Source: Rs1 sp036960485
Lineage (GTDB): Bacteria > Pseudomonadota > Gammaproteobacteria > Pseudomonadales > Balneatricaceae
DNA length: 64,000 nt
Direction of reading: 5' to 3'
Assembly: GCA_036960485.1 (NCBI GenBank)
Contig: JBALXS010000004.1
Location: 1 to 64,000, forward strand
The position numbers and the translations under genes were made by a program. Under the pieces are notes generated by a model, which had not been told where the DNA came from, ran no database searches, and was given only the letters and a program-made list of their open reading frames with translations. Of this stretch, positions 38,197-46,751 are shown in pieces. Positions within the stretch are counted from its first letter, which is position 1, and each line of letters begins with the position of its first letter.

Positions 38197-40350
38197 ATGA
38201 ATAGCTCTCCTACTTTTAGCGAGTCGTGGCACCGAGTTAGCAACATCAAGCTATGCCTTAAAAGTACTGTGAAGGTGCATAAACAATCATATCGAGGCAA
38301 ATGGTGGTATGTACTGCAAGACCCTTACAACAATCAGTTTTTTAGAATACCACCCAAAACTTATCAATTTATTGCACAGCTAACGATAGATCAAGATATT
38401 GAACAAACTTGGCAACAAAGCTTAATAAACTTCCCTGATGAAACTCCAGGACAGCAAGATGTCATCCAACTATTAACGCAGTTACATCATCATAGCTTAT
38501 TAGAATATGATTCGGTTACCGACAATGCCGCTGTTTTTGATCGCCAAGAGAAGCTACTAAAAAAGCAGTTCCGCTCAAAATTGCTCGGTTTCATGTTCAT
38601 TAAAGTTCCTTTGTTCGACCCTGATGACATGCTAGTTAAGTTCGGCCCCGTTTTTAAATTAATTTGGAATCGATTTGGATTATTTTTATGGCTAGCTTTT
38701 AGCCTTTTAGGCATAAAAATAGCCATTGATCACTCTGATAACTTAATGGATCAAACATTTTCAGTGTTGGCACCGAGTAATTTACTGTTGTTGTATTTCG
38801 CAATGGCGGGGGTCAAAGCCATACATGAATTAAGCCACTCCTTTGTCTGTAGGCACTATGGTGGTGAAGTTCACACGTTAGGCATCATGTTTATAATCTT
38901 TATCCCATTGCCTTACATGGATGCAACATCAAGCTGGGCATTTAGGCACGCATCGCAGCGTATTTTAGTGGCGGCGGCGGGGATGATCGTTGAGTTATTT
39001 ATCGCTGTTATCGCCATCATTATTTGGGCTAACACTGGCCAAGGCGTTACTAATAGCCTCGCCTATAACATTATATTTATCGCCTCCGTTTCAACGGTTT
39101 TATTTAACGCAAACCCATTATTGCGCTTTGATGCCTACTACATGTTATGCGATGCCTTAAGCATTCCAAATCTCTATCAGCGCTCGCGTACACAAATAAC
39201 TTATTTAATAGAAAAACTGTTATTTGGCGTTAAACATTTAGATTCTGCCGCCTATAGCCTTCGAGAAGCTGTGTATTTAGTGCTTTATGCGATATTAAGT
39301 AGCATATACAAGGTTATTATTTTCGTTGGCATCTTCTTCTTCGTTGCCGATAAATATTTAATTTTAGGTTGGCTAATGGCTCTATTTAGCTTAAGTATGT
39401 GGATAATTCCACCTCCTATAAAACTGATTAAATACCTATCTACTAACCAGCGCATTGCAAGGCGACGTAAAGTCGCCATTCGTATCACATGCTTGATGAT
39501 AGCGAGTGTGATTATGATTGTAGGCCTCATTCCTTTTTCTAACTTCGTTAGAGTGTCTGGCATTATTGAATCAGTTAATTACACCCATCTTAATAGCCAA
39601 TCATCGGGTTACATATCGAAAATATTTGCCGATAACGGGCAAAACGTCACCGCTGGCACTGCTTTATTCCAATTGGAAAACACGGATATAGCAGATGAGA
39701 TTCAACTAGTTAAACTAAGCATCAAAGAAAACTTATTACTTCAGCAAAAAGTAATGAGAAACAAAGCATCTGATCTTTCACCACTTCAAATTCAGCATCA
39801 ATCATTACAAAAGAGCTTATCAAAATTGCACCGAGACCAAGCAGCACTCACCATTTTAGCGCCTATTAATGGCCTGTGGTTTGCCCCGCAGCTAAAGGGT
39901 CTGCTAGGCACATGGGTAATGCGCGGCAGCCAGCTAGGTTCTATTTACGACCCTACTCAATTTAGGTTTTCAGCAGTAGTATTGCAAGATGATAACTCGT
40001 TAATTTTCCAAGATAAAAACAAGCCTGCTCAAATCCGCATTTCGGGCCAAGAAAGCTATAATATTCAGGTTGAAAGTATTGTTTTGCAAGATTACTTCAA
40101 TACAAGGCTTCCCTCTGCTGCTCTTGGTTGGAGCGGAGGGGGCGAGTTGAATATTGATAAAGCCGATAGATCTGGCACTCAATCAAAAGAACCCTTTTTC
40201 CATTTATATGCAACGCTGCCGTTCAATAAAGATATAAAATACAATCACGGCGTTTCGGGTGTATTACGCCTACAAGTACCATCACAAACACTATTATCGA
40301 CGTTTATTCGCGAACTTCGCCAAACGTTCCAGAAAAGATTTCAGATATGA
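38197..40350 (+). CDS. M50 (site-2-protease-like) membrane protein fused to HlyD domain
   Basis: A 717-residue polytopic protein. Residues about 28-108 resemble a PqqD/RRE winged-helix fold (SYRGKWWYVLQD, then QLLTQLHHHSLLEYD). The M50 core carries the zinc motif HELSH at 210-214 and a second motif NANPLLRFD at 304-312; the usual DG is DA. Around seven to eight membrane segments lie between 160 and 447. The C-terminus (about 455-717) is a periplasmic HlyD/lipoyl region (NSQSSGYISKIFADNGQNV). Similar fusions occur beside secreted-peptide genes. It overlaps the SecA-like gene by four bases (ATGA). Confidence 0.85.
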   Translation: MNSSPTFSESWHRVSNIKLCLKSTVKVHKQSYRGKWWYVLQDPYNNQFFRIPPKTYQFIAQLTIDQDIEQTWQQSLINFPDETPGQQDVIQLLTQLHHHSLLEYDSVTDNAAVFDRQEKLLKKQFRSKLLGFMFIKVPLFDPDDMLVKFGPVFKLIWNRFGLFLWLAFSLLGIKIAIDHSDNLMDQTFSVLAPSNLLLLYFAMAGVKAIHELSHSFVCRHYGGEVHTLGIMFIIFIPLPYMDATSSWAFRHASQRILVAAAGMIVELFIAVIAIIIWANTGQGVTNSLAYNIIFIASVSTVLFNANPLLRFDAYYMLCDALSIPNLYQRSRTQITYLIEKLLFGVKHLDSAAYSLREAVYLVLYAILSSIYKVIIFVGIFFFVADKYLILGWLMALFSLSMWIIPPPIKLIKYLSTNQRIARRRKVAIRITCLMIASVIMIVGLIPFSNFVRVSGIIESVNYTHLNSQSSGYISKIFADNGQNVTAGTALFQLENTDIADEIQLVKLSIKENLLLQQKVMRNKASDLSPLQIQHQSLQKSLSKLHRDQAALTILAPINGLWFAPQLKGLLGTWVMRGSQLGSIYDPTQFRFSAVVLQDDNSLIFQDKNKPAQIRISGQESYNIQVESIVLQDYFNTRLPSAALGWSGGGELNIDKADRSGTQSKEPFFHLYATLPFNKDIKYNHGVSGVLRLQVPSQTLLSTFIRELRQTFQKRFQI

Positions 40351-42311
40351 CATTTCCCTCTGCTGATTTATGCCATTTTGAACTAAGAAAGCCGACCAAA
40401 ATTCACCGCTCTTTAGATAAACAAATTGATACTCTTATTGGCAAATACAAAGCAAGAAAATCACTGCTTAACCAGTTTGTTAAGCAAGCGAGCCAAGTAC
40501 AAACTCTTATTGAGGAATACGTACCGAACCTTCAATTATCACTAGAGCAGCAAATAGCTCAATGTAAGCAAGATTTTATCAATATTAACCAACTTAGTAG
40601 CTCCAGCGTTGTAGATGCTTTGAGCCTACTCGCTATCGCTTCTTTTAAAGTGCTGGGCTTAAAGCCGCATAAAGTGCAGCTAATCGCCATCTTAGCCTTA
40701 CAAAAAGGCTATATATTAGAGATGGATACTGGTGAGGGAAAAACCTTAGTAGCAGGCCTAGCTGCTATTTTATTTTCCTACAGCAGCCGCCCTTGTCACG
40801 TACTAACCGTTAATGATTATCTAGCACAACGCGATAGAGAGTTTATTGAGCCCCTAATCAATTTCTGCGGTTTAACTTGTGCCACGATTATGGGTGATCA
40901 GCCCCCTGAAACAAGAAAAAAATCTTATCAAGCAGACATCGTTTACGCGTCAACGCATGAGCTACTAGCTGATTTTTTAAGAGATAAAATCAAACTAAAA
41001 AACTGTAAAAACCTCAGCCAATTAGTATTAAAAAATGCCCGACAGCGTAATCCAATATCCTTAGTTACGCGCGGCATTCACAGCGTGATTGTCGATGAAA
41101 TTGATAGTATTCTTATCGATCAGTCCGTTTCGCCACTGATCATCGCTGAACAAACTGAAAACAAGCTTTTAGAAGAAGGTGTAACCAAAGCCAAGGCATT
41201 AGTTGATTTTCTACTTATAGATCTGCATTACAACTTAGATCATGAACACAGATCGATAAACTTCACAAAAGAAGGGCTGGCACTTATATCTAAACTAAGC
41301 CCTACTCTTCCGCTTATTTGGCAGCATCAATCACGCCGTTTTGAGCTGATAGAACAAGCGATTAGTGCCAGAGAATATTTTATTATTGATCAGCACTACA
41401 TTGTTGAAGATGAAAAAATAATCATTGTAGATGAGTTCAGCGGTCGAAAAATGCCGGATAGATCTTGGAGTTTAGGCCTGCATCAAGCCATTGAAGCGAA
41501 AGAGCTAGTGCCTGTCACTATGCCCAATAAAACTCTAGAAAGAATGAGCTTACAGCACTTTTTTCGCTTATTCTCAAGAGTGTCTGGTATCAGCGGTACC
41601 GTTATTGAAGCTGGTAATGAGCTGTGGCACATCTATAAACTCACTATTTTGAAAGTGCCGAGAAATAAAGTTAGCCAACGCCAATACGATAAAACACAGC
41701 TATTTAATAGCAAAATCCTCAAATGGCAGTTCATTGTCAACATCATTATAGAAAAGAACAAAATAGGACAACCTCTGTTAATTGGCACCCGCACTATTGA
41801 AGAAAGCGAAACACTGGCCCAGCATCTGCAAAAAAAAGGCCTGCATTATCAGCTATTAAACGCTCGATACAGTGAAATGGAAGCCAACATCATTAGTAGT
41901 GCAGGGCATTATGGCAACATTACTATTGCGACAAATATGGCCGGCAGAGGCACTGATATAAAAATAGATGATAAGTCAGATGAACTCGGCGGGCTCTTTG
42001 TTATTATCACTGAATTACATGACAGCTCAAGAATTGATAGGCAATTAATAGGAAGGTGTGCACGCCAAGGTGAAAAAGGTGCCGCTCAATACGTATTGAG
42101 CTTAGAAGATCAACTTTTTCAAGATCACTTGCCTAATAGGTTTATTGGTTTTTTAAAATACTCATTGAATTGGCCTACTATCAGCCATCTGGCAATGCTC
42201 AGTTTTAAATACGCGCAAAGCAAAGCTGAAAAAAAATCTTACAAACAAAGACAACAAGTGCTGAACAATGATATTTCATTAAGAAAATCACTAAGCTTTA
42301 ATAAAGAATAA
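40347..42311 (+). CDS. Shortened SecA-like translocation ATPase
   Basis: A 654-residue SecA paralogue. Walker A is MDTGEGKTL (GEGKT 129-133), then VLTVNDYLAQRD, the DEAD-box equivalent VDEIDSILID (250-253), VDEFSGRKM...WSLGLHQAIEAKE (361-385), ATNMAGRGTDI (528-538) and the arginine-finger motif QLIGRCARQG (566-575). Only about 80 residues follow motif VI, so the helical-wing/two-helix-finger part and the zinc-binding C-terminal linker of true SecA (about 850-900 residues) are missing or reduced. It is therefore not the housekeeping SecA. Last gene of the GAF-HlyD/M50-HlyD/SecA-like unit. Confidence 0.88.
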   Translation: MTFPSADLCHFELRKPTKIHRSLDKQIDTLIGKYKARKSLLNQFVKQASQVQTLIEEYVPNLQLSLEQQIAQCKQDFININQLSSSSVVDALSLLAIASFKVLGLKPHKVQLIAILALQKGYILEMDTGEGKTLVAGLAAILFSYSSRPCHVLTVNDYLAQRDREFIEPLINFCGLTCATIMGDQPPETRKKSYQADIVYASTHELLADFLRDKIKLKNCKNLSQLVLKNARQRNPISLVTRGIHSVIVDEIDSILIDQSVSPLIIAEQTENKLLEEGVTKAKALVDFLLIDLHYNLDHEHRSINFTKEGLALISKLSPTLPLIWQHQSRRFELIEQAISAREYFIIDQHYIVEDEKIIIVDEFSGRKMPDRSWSLGLHQAIEAKELVPVTMPNKTLERMSLQHFFRLFSRVSGISGTVIEAGNELWHIYKLTILKVPRNKVSQRQYDKTQLFNSKILKWQFIVNIIIEKNKIGQPLLIGTRTIEESETLAQHLQKKGLHYQLLNARYSEMEANIISSAGHYGNITIATNMAGRGTDIKIDDKSDELGGLFVIITELHDSSRIDRQLIGRCARQGEKGAAQYVLSLEDQLFQDHLPNRFIGFLKYSLNWPTISHLAMLSFKYAQSKAEKKSYKQRQQVLNNDISLRKSLSFNKE

Positions 42312-42387
42312 ACAGCACTTAGATTTTGGCCTCTAAGCCATCTAACTCACGATGGCAAAGAGATACAGTTAAATATATGAGCCTATA

Positions 42388-42846
42388 TTATTTAGTAAAT
42401 GGCTCTTCTTGTTTAGTTGCACTTACCAATACTTCTGTTTCTGCTGCTGATAAATCTCGAGTGTTTTTCTGCACTGTAATCACCGCGAATAAGCTCATTA
42501 AAAACGACATTGCATAAAAGCCTTTCTCACTTAACGCCATATCTGCATTTTTTAAACCGATGACTAACAAAATGATAGCCGCACTAAAAGATGCCCAGCA
42601 GATGGTCATAAATATCTTAGTGATGGCAATCCCTTCTTCTCTATCACGTATAGACTTCTGTAATGTCACCGAAGAAAATAATGCTAAGAGAAATACAGAA
42701 AAGTAGAAGCCTTTTTCACTGAGTAATAACTGTGCATTCCATAGCCCTAATAAGAAACCTGCAATGCCGATAGCTAAAACACATAGAGAAGCCATTTTGT
42801 ATGCGTTAGTCGGTTGGTTTGTATCTGCTTGTAAAGTATTCATCAT
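42388..42846 (-). CDS. yiaA: YiaA/YiaB-family inner-membrane protein
   Basis: A 152-residue protein with four membrane helices arranged as two YiaAB repeats: GFLLGLWNAQLLLSEKGFY and, later, LLVIGLKNADMALSEKGFY. The repeated LxEKGFY signature and the VQKNTRD ending of the second unit match E. coli YiaA closely. The function is unknown. It converges on the SecA-like gene, whose stop is 76 bases away. The start is ATG 42846 or the adjacent ATG 42843. Confidence 0.88.
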   Translation of the reverse strand: MMNTLQADTNQPTNAYKMASLCVLAIGIAGFLLGLWNAQLLLSEKGFYFSVFLLALFSSVTLQKSIRDREEGIAITKIFMTICWASFSAAIILLVIGLKNADMALSEKGFYAMSFLMSLFAVITVQKNTRDLSAAETEVLVSATKQEEPFTK

Positions 42847-43060
42847 TTATCCCTTAGTTGTAGTGTGTTGCTGTGGAATAAAGATAGTTTTAAACGGTCA
42901 TCAAAGCTACCTTTACTAAAAAAGCGCTTATTCACTGTACCTAAAGAATACTAAAGCTATACTTTGTGCGGTTATAAATCATGCACACACATGGAAAACT
43001 AAAAGAAGGGAATATATAAAGCTAGACAGTTTTAGCAAACTGCCTACTTTATAAAAATGC

Positions 43061-44239
43061 TTATTTCCTTAAATCTATTTGATATTTACTTACTAGCTCA
43101 CTGTGTTTATCAATATTGTGACGCCCAAGATTGACCACTTTGCGCTCACCACACAAAGCCATAGTGATATCTAATTCATTGCGAATAATGTCAATCGCTT
43201 TGGTGACACCTGCTTCACCCATTGCGCCTAAGCCATACAGAAATGGACGTCCTAAATACACGCCTTTTGCGCCCAAACTTAATGCTTTAAGCACGTCTTG
43301 GCCCGAGCGAATGCCACCATCCATATGCACTTCTACTTTATCACCCACAGCATCGACAATTTCAGCCAGTGCTGCAATTGATGATCTTGCACCATCTAAC
43401 TGACGGCCGCCGTGGTTAGAAACAATTATAGCATCAGCGCCACTTTCTACCGCTTTTAGCGCATCTTCTGGATCTAGTATACCTTTGAGAATTAACGGCC
43501 CATCCCAAAGCTCTTTTATCCACTTAATATCATCCCAGGATAGCTGTGGATCAAACTGCTGTGCGGTCCACTGTCCCAGTGATGACATATCATCAACACC
43601 GCTAACATGGCCTACTATATTGCCAAAGTCGTGGCGTTTAGTGCCTGCCATTCCTAAACACCACTGTGGGCATTGCGCCATATGCCAGATATGCTTGGGG
43701 GTTAGTTTTGGTGGCGCAGATAATCCATTGCGTAAATCTTTATGACGCTGACCTAAAATTTGTAAATCAAAAGTTAGTACCAATGCAGAACAGCCGGCGG
43801 CTTTGGCACGGGCAATAAGACGCGCTATGAAATCACGGTCTTTCATCACATATAACTGAAACCAAAATGGTTTAGTAGTGTGTTCTGCCACATCTTCAAT
43901 TGAGCAAATACTCATTGTCGATAAAGTAAAAGGGATTCCAGCAGCTTCACACGCCTTGGCAGCCTTAATCTCGCCATCTGCACATTGCATACCGGTTAGT
44001 CCAATGGGCGCCATGGCAAAAGGCATTGCTACATCTTGTCCTATCATGGTGCTTTTTAAGCTGCGATTGGTCATGTCGACCGCGATCTTTTGCCTAAGTA
44101 ACAGCTTAGAGAAATCACTCTCATTGGCACGGTAGGTACTTTCTGTCCAAGAACCGGAGTCAGCGTAGTCGAAAAATAGTTGCGGGACTTTACGCTTAGC
44201 GATTCTTTTAAGATCTGCAATTTCTAAAATACTGGCCAT
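43061..44239 (-). CDS. lldD: FMN-dependent L-lactate dehydrogenase-like (alpha-hydroxy-acid oxidase family)
   Basis: A 392-residue flavoprotein of the LldD/glycolate-oxidase family, oxidising an L-2-hydroxy acid, most likely L-lactate, to the keto acid with electrons to the quinone pool. The catalytic His is in SNHGGRQLDG, with the FMN-binding APIGLTGM, TFDLQILGQRHKD and HMDGGIRSGQDVLKAL segments. It lies downstream of the TRAP genes on the same strand (125 bases after dctM) and near a D-lactate dehydrogenase and an LldR/PdhR-type regulator. This context favours lactate over mandelate or glycolate. Confidence 0.82.
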   Translation of the reverse strand: MASILEIADLKRIAKRKVPQLFFDYADSGSWTESTYRANESDFSKLLLRQKIAVDMTNRSLKSTMIGQDVAMPFAMAPIGLTGMQCADGEIKAAKACEAAGIPFTLSTMSICSIEDVAEHTTKPFWFQLYVMKDRDFIARLIARAKAAGCSALVLTFDLQILGQRHKDLRNGLSAPPKLTPKHIWHMAQCPQWCLGMAGTKRHDFGNIVGHVSGVDDMSSLGQWTAQQFDPQLSWDDIKWIKELWDGPLILKGILDPEDALKAVESGADAIIVSNHGGRQLDGARSSIAALAEIVDAVGDKVEVHMDGGIRSGQDVLKALSLGAKGVYLGRPFLYGLGAMGEAGVTKAIDIIRNELDITMALCGERKVVNLGRHNIDKHSELVSKYQIDLRK

Positions 44240-44363
44240 CTAACTTCTCCAAATAAAATATACTGATCACTATAGAGCTTTGTTGATTTACGCTCAATAG
44301 CACTGTTATAACGATAATAAATAATCTGAGTACATTGATAAAACATCCGCGCTCAGGTCGCTT

Positions 44364-45749
44364 TTAGCCATAGGCTTTGGCTGGTAACCACAACACTAGT
44401 TGAGGCCAATATATTAATATAAATAAAGCGATTAGCTGCAGGATAACAAAGGGAATCACGCCTTTATAAATATCCATTAATTTCACTTGTGGCGGGCAAA
44501 CTCCCTTTAGATAAAAGAGTGCGAAACCAACTGGAGGGGTTAAAAATGATGTTTGTAGCGTCATTGCAACTAGCATCACAAACCAGACAAGTTCTGGATT
44601 ATCGACCACACCGTAACCATCAATATCTAACCCTAGCGCAGATATTACAGGTGCTAACAGCGGTAATATAATCAGCGTAATTTCTATCCAATCTAAGAAG
44701 AAACCCAGTAGGAATACTAGCGCTAATATAAAGAAAATAATGCCGTAAGGGCCAAACGGAAGTCCAGTTAAAAACGATTCTATCAACTCATCACCACCGA
44801 GTTCTCGCAAGACTAAAGCAAAGCAAGTAGCACCGATAAAAATAGCAAAAATATAAGCGGTGGTATTATAGGTATCGCCCAGTACACTCTTTAAAACCTT
44901 GAGATTAAATTTTCGATAGTAAAGTGCCAAAATAGTTGCGCCGAGCGCCCCAACTCCTGATGCTTCTGTCGGTGTGGCAATACCTGCAAAGATTGATCCC
45001 AATACCGAGAATATAAGGAACAACGTCGGTGTCACTGCTTTTAGAACTTTAAAAACCGTGCCCCAAGTAACTGCTTTTACATCTTTAGGGATTGGCGCTG
45101 ATTCAGGTTTTAGCCAGCCTACCGTGAGGATATAAATTACATACATAGCACCTAGCATTAGCCCAGGTGCGACAGCTCCCATAAACAAATCGCCAACTGA
45201 TAAACCCAGCTGATCTGCCATTATCACTAGCATAATACTTGGCGGAATTAAAATACCTAAAGTACCCGCACTTGCAACTGTCCCCAGTGCGAGCGGCATC
45301 GAATAACCTTGTTTGGTCATCGCAGGCAGCGACATTACACCAAGTAACACCACCGAGGCACCGATAATCCCAGTCGATGCGGCCAAGATGATACCAATCA
45401 CCGTAACCGTCACCGCTAAGCCACCACGCACTCGGCCAAAGAGTTCTTGCATCGAACTCATCAAACGTTCAGCGACACCCGATTTATCCAGCATATTACC
45501 CATAAAGATAAACATAGGTAGTGCCACTAAAATCCAGTTGTCCATGATTTTCCAAATTCGATTTACCACTAAACCTAACGTAAGGAAATCTAAACCGGTA
45601 ATAGTATCCAGATACTGATCTGCCAGATAACCAATTCCAGCAAAAGCAACACCTATGCCACCCAGCACCCAAGCGACAGGGATACCTGTAAACAGCAGTA
45701 AAATAAATGAGACAAACATCCCGATAACGAGTATTTCATTAATTTCCAT
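44364..45749 (-). CDS. dctM: TRAP transporter large permease (DctM type)
   Basis: A 461-residue polytopic protein forming the sodium-coupled transport channel. The ATG at 45749 has a strong GGGGAGAG site; an earlier frame start at 45785 lies inside dctQ and is not needed. Typical DctM segments are GTLGILIPPSIMLVIMAD and the late FLTPPVGFALFYLKG. The start overlaps the end of dctQ by 11 bases. It contains 12 or so membrane helices. Substrate inferred from context: lactate or another 2-hydroxy acid. Confidence 0.92.
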   Translation of the reverse strand: MEINEILVIGMFVSFILLLFTGIPVAWVLGGIGVAFAGIGYLADQYLDTITGLDFLTLGLVVNRIWKIMDNWILVALPMFIFMGNMLDKSGVAERLMSSMQELFGRVRGGLAVTVTVIGIILAASTGIIGASVVLLGVMSLPAMTKQGYSMPLALGTVASAGTLGILIPPSIMLVIMADQLGLSVGDLFMGAVAPGLMLGAMYVIYILTVGWLKPESAPIPKDVKAVTWGTVFKVLKAVTPTLFLIFSVLGSIFAGIATPTEASGVGALGATILALYYRKFNLKVLKSVLGDTYNTTAYIFAIFIGATCFALVLRELGGDELIESFLTGLPFGPYGIIFFILALVFLLGFFLDWIEITLIILPLLAPVISALGLDIDGYGVVDNPELVWFVMLVAMTLQTSFLTPPVGFALFYLKGVCPPQVKLMDIYKGVIPFVILQLIALFILIYWPQLVLWLPAKAYG

Positions 45750-46278
45750 GTTGCTCTCCCCCTCTATATAAACCGACAATGTCACGATACAATTTTGATA
45801 ACATCGCTAACCCTAGAAAAAAGATACTGACGGGAATAACCGCTTTAATAATCCAGCGATACGACAAGCCAGAAGGAGAATCCGAACGTTCACCAATGCG
45901 CCAAGCATCATAGACGAAATCTAGCGAGTGAATAAAAATAACACTGATAAAGGGTAGAATTAGTAGTATCACACCACAGATGTCAATAATGTGTTTAGTC
46001 TTTGCCGAAAAGTGCTCATGTAATATGTCTACTCGGATATGCGAATTGGTAGTCTGCGCAAAAGACAAACCAAACATCACACCCACTGCATACAAATGCC
46101 ATTGCAACTCCTCTAAAGCGACTAAACCATTAGAGAAACCTTTACGCAGCACTACTTGTAAAATAATGGTGATAATGAGTAATACATATACCCAAGCGAT
46201 GCAGCGGCCCATTTTTTGAATCAAGCCATCAATGGCATCGGCCACTGGAACTTTAATTTGCGTATTTTGTGATTTCAC
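45739..46278 (-). CDS. dctQ: TRAP transporter small permease (DctQ type)
   Basis: A 179-residue protein with four membrane helices. The conserved segments VVLRKGFSNGLVALEELQWHLYAVGVMFGLSFAQ and HIRVDIL match the large-substrate DctQ subgroup. It pairs with DctM, whose gene overlaps its 3' end. 473 bases separate it from the binding-protein gene dctP, an unusually long gap that carries a repeat and a terminator-like hairpin. Confidence 0.9.
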   Translation of the reverse strand: MKSQNTQIKVPVADAIDGLIQKMGRCIAWVYVLLIITIILQVVLRKGFSNGLVALEELQWHLYAVGVMFGLSFAQTTNSHIRVDILHEHFSAKTKHIIDICGVILLILPFISVIFIHSLDFVYDAWRIGERSDSPSGLSYRWIIKAVIPVSIFFLGLAMLSKLYRDIVGLYRGGEQHGN

Positions 46279-46384
46279 AATGCGCTCCTGAAATAATAAT
46301 GCTTAATTCGCTAGTTAATCTCCGTTAGAACAGATGCCTACTGCCAACGCTTCGCTGAATCAATCTTTGCACCAATAGGGATCG

Positions 46385-46474
46385 TTATTTGGAAAGACCA
46401 AACGCCCATCTCTATCAATACCCATCTTTGACTATTGAATCGCTTTCACTAAGATCTCGTTGCGGGATAGAAAC
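46385..46474 (+). repeat. Dispersed 90-base repeat, copy B
   Basis: Ungapped match to 17371-17460 (62 of 90 identical), same orientation. The shared frame ends in a stop in both copies (after GIETS here). It sits in the dctP-dctQ gap. Confidence 0.5.
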
Positions 46475-46648
46475 TAGTTAAATCGTGAAAATTTACAAAG
46501 CTGCTCACTTATCGAATTTTCAATAATGCTTTTATGTTAAGCTCAAAGAGCTGAACTAACCTCTGCGCTTTATTATAAAGTACTAAAATTGATGATCGCT
46601 GCTCAGCTGTTTATCAAAACTGCTTATACCCAAAACCAATACACCCCA

Positions 46649-46695
46649 ATTATAAAAAAAGCCCTAAATCGCTTAAAATTTAAAGCTTTTATAAT
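46649..46695 (-). terminator. Probable terminator/attenuator after dctP
   Basis: On the minus strand ATTATAAAAGC pairs with GCTTTTTTTATAAT across an A+T-rich loop that contains another small AAGC/GCTT stem; the T-run forms the distal arm. It starts about 57 bases after the dctP stop and could make dctP more abundant than dctQM, a common arrangement for binding-protein genes. Confidence 0.45.
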
Positions 46696-46751
46696 CATCG
46701 CAGTGCTTTGCTATCAGCTTTCAAGCAATAAAGCGATCAATCAAAACTGAG

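Noticed and set aside
22246..42311. Classical type I secretion system
   Set aside because: HlyD and TolC partners are present but no ABC exporter ATPase is encoded; the only ATPase is SecA-like, and RTX repeats are few.
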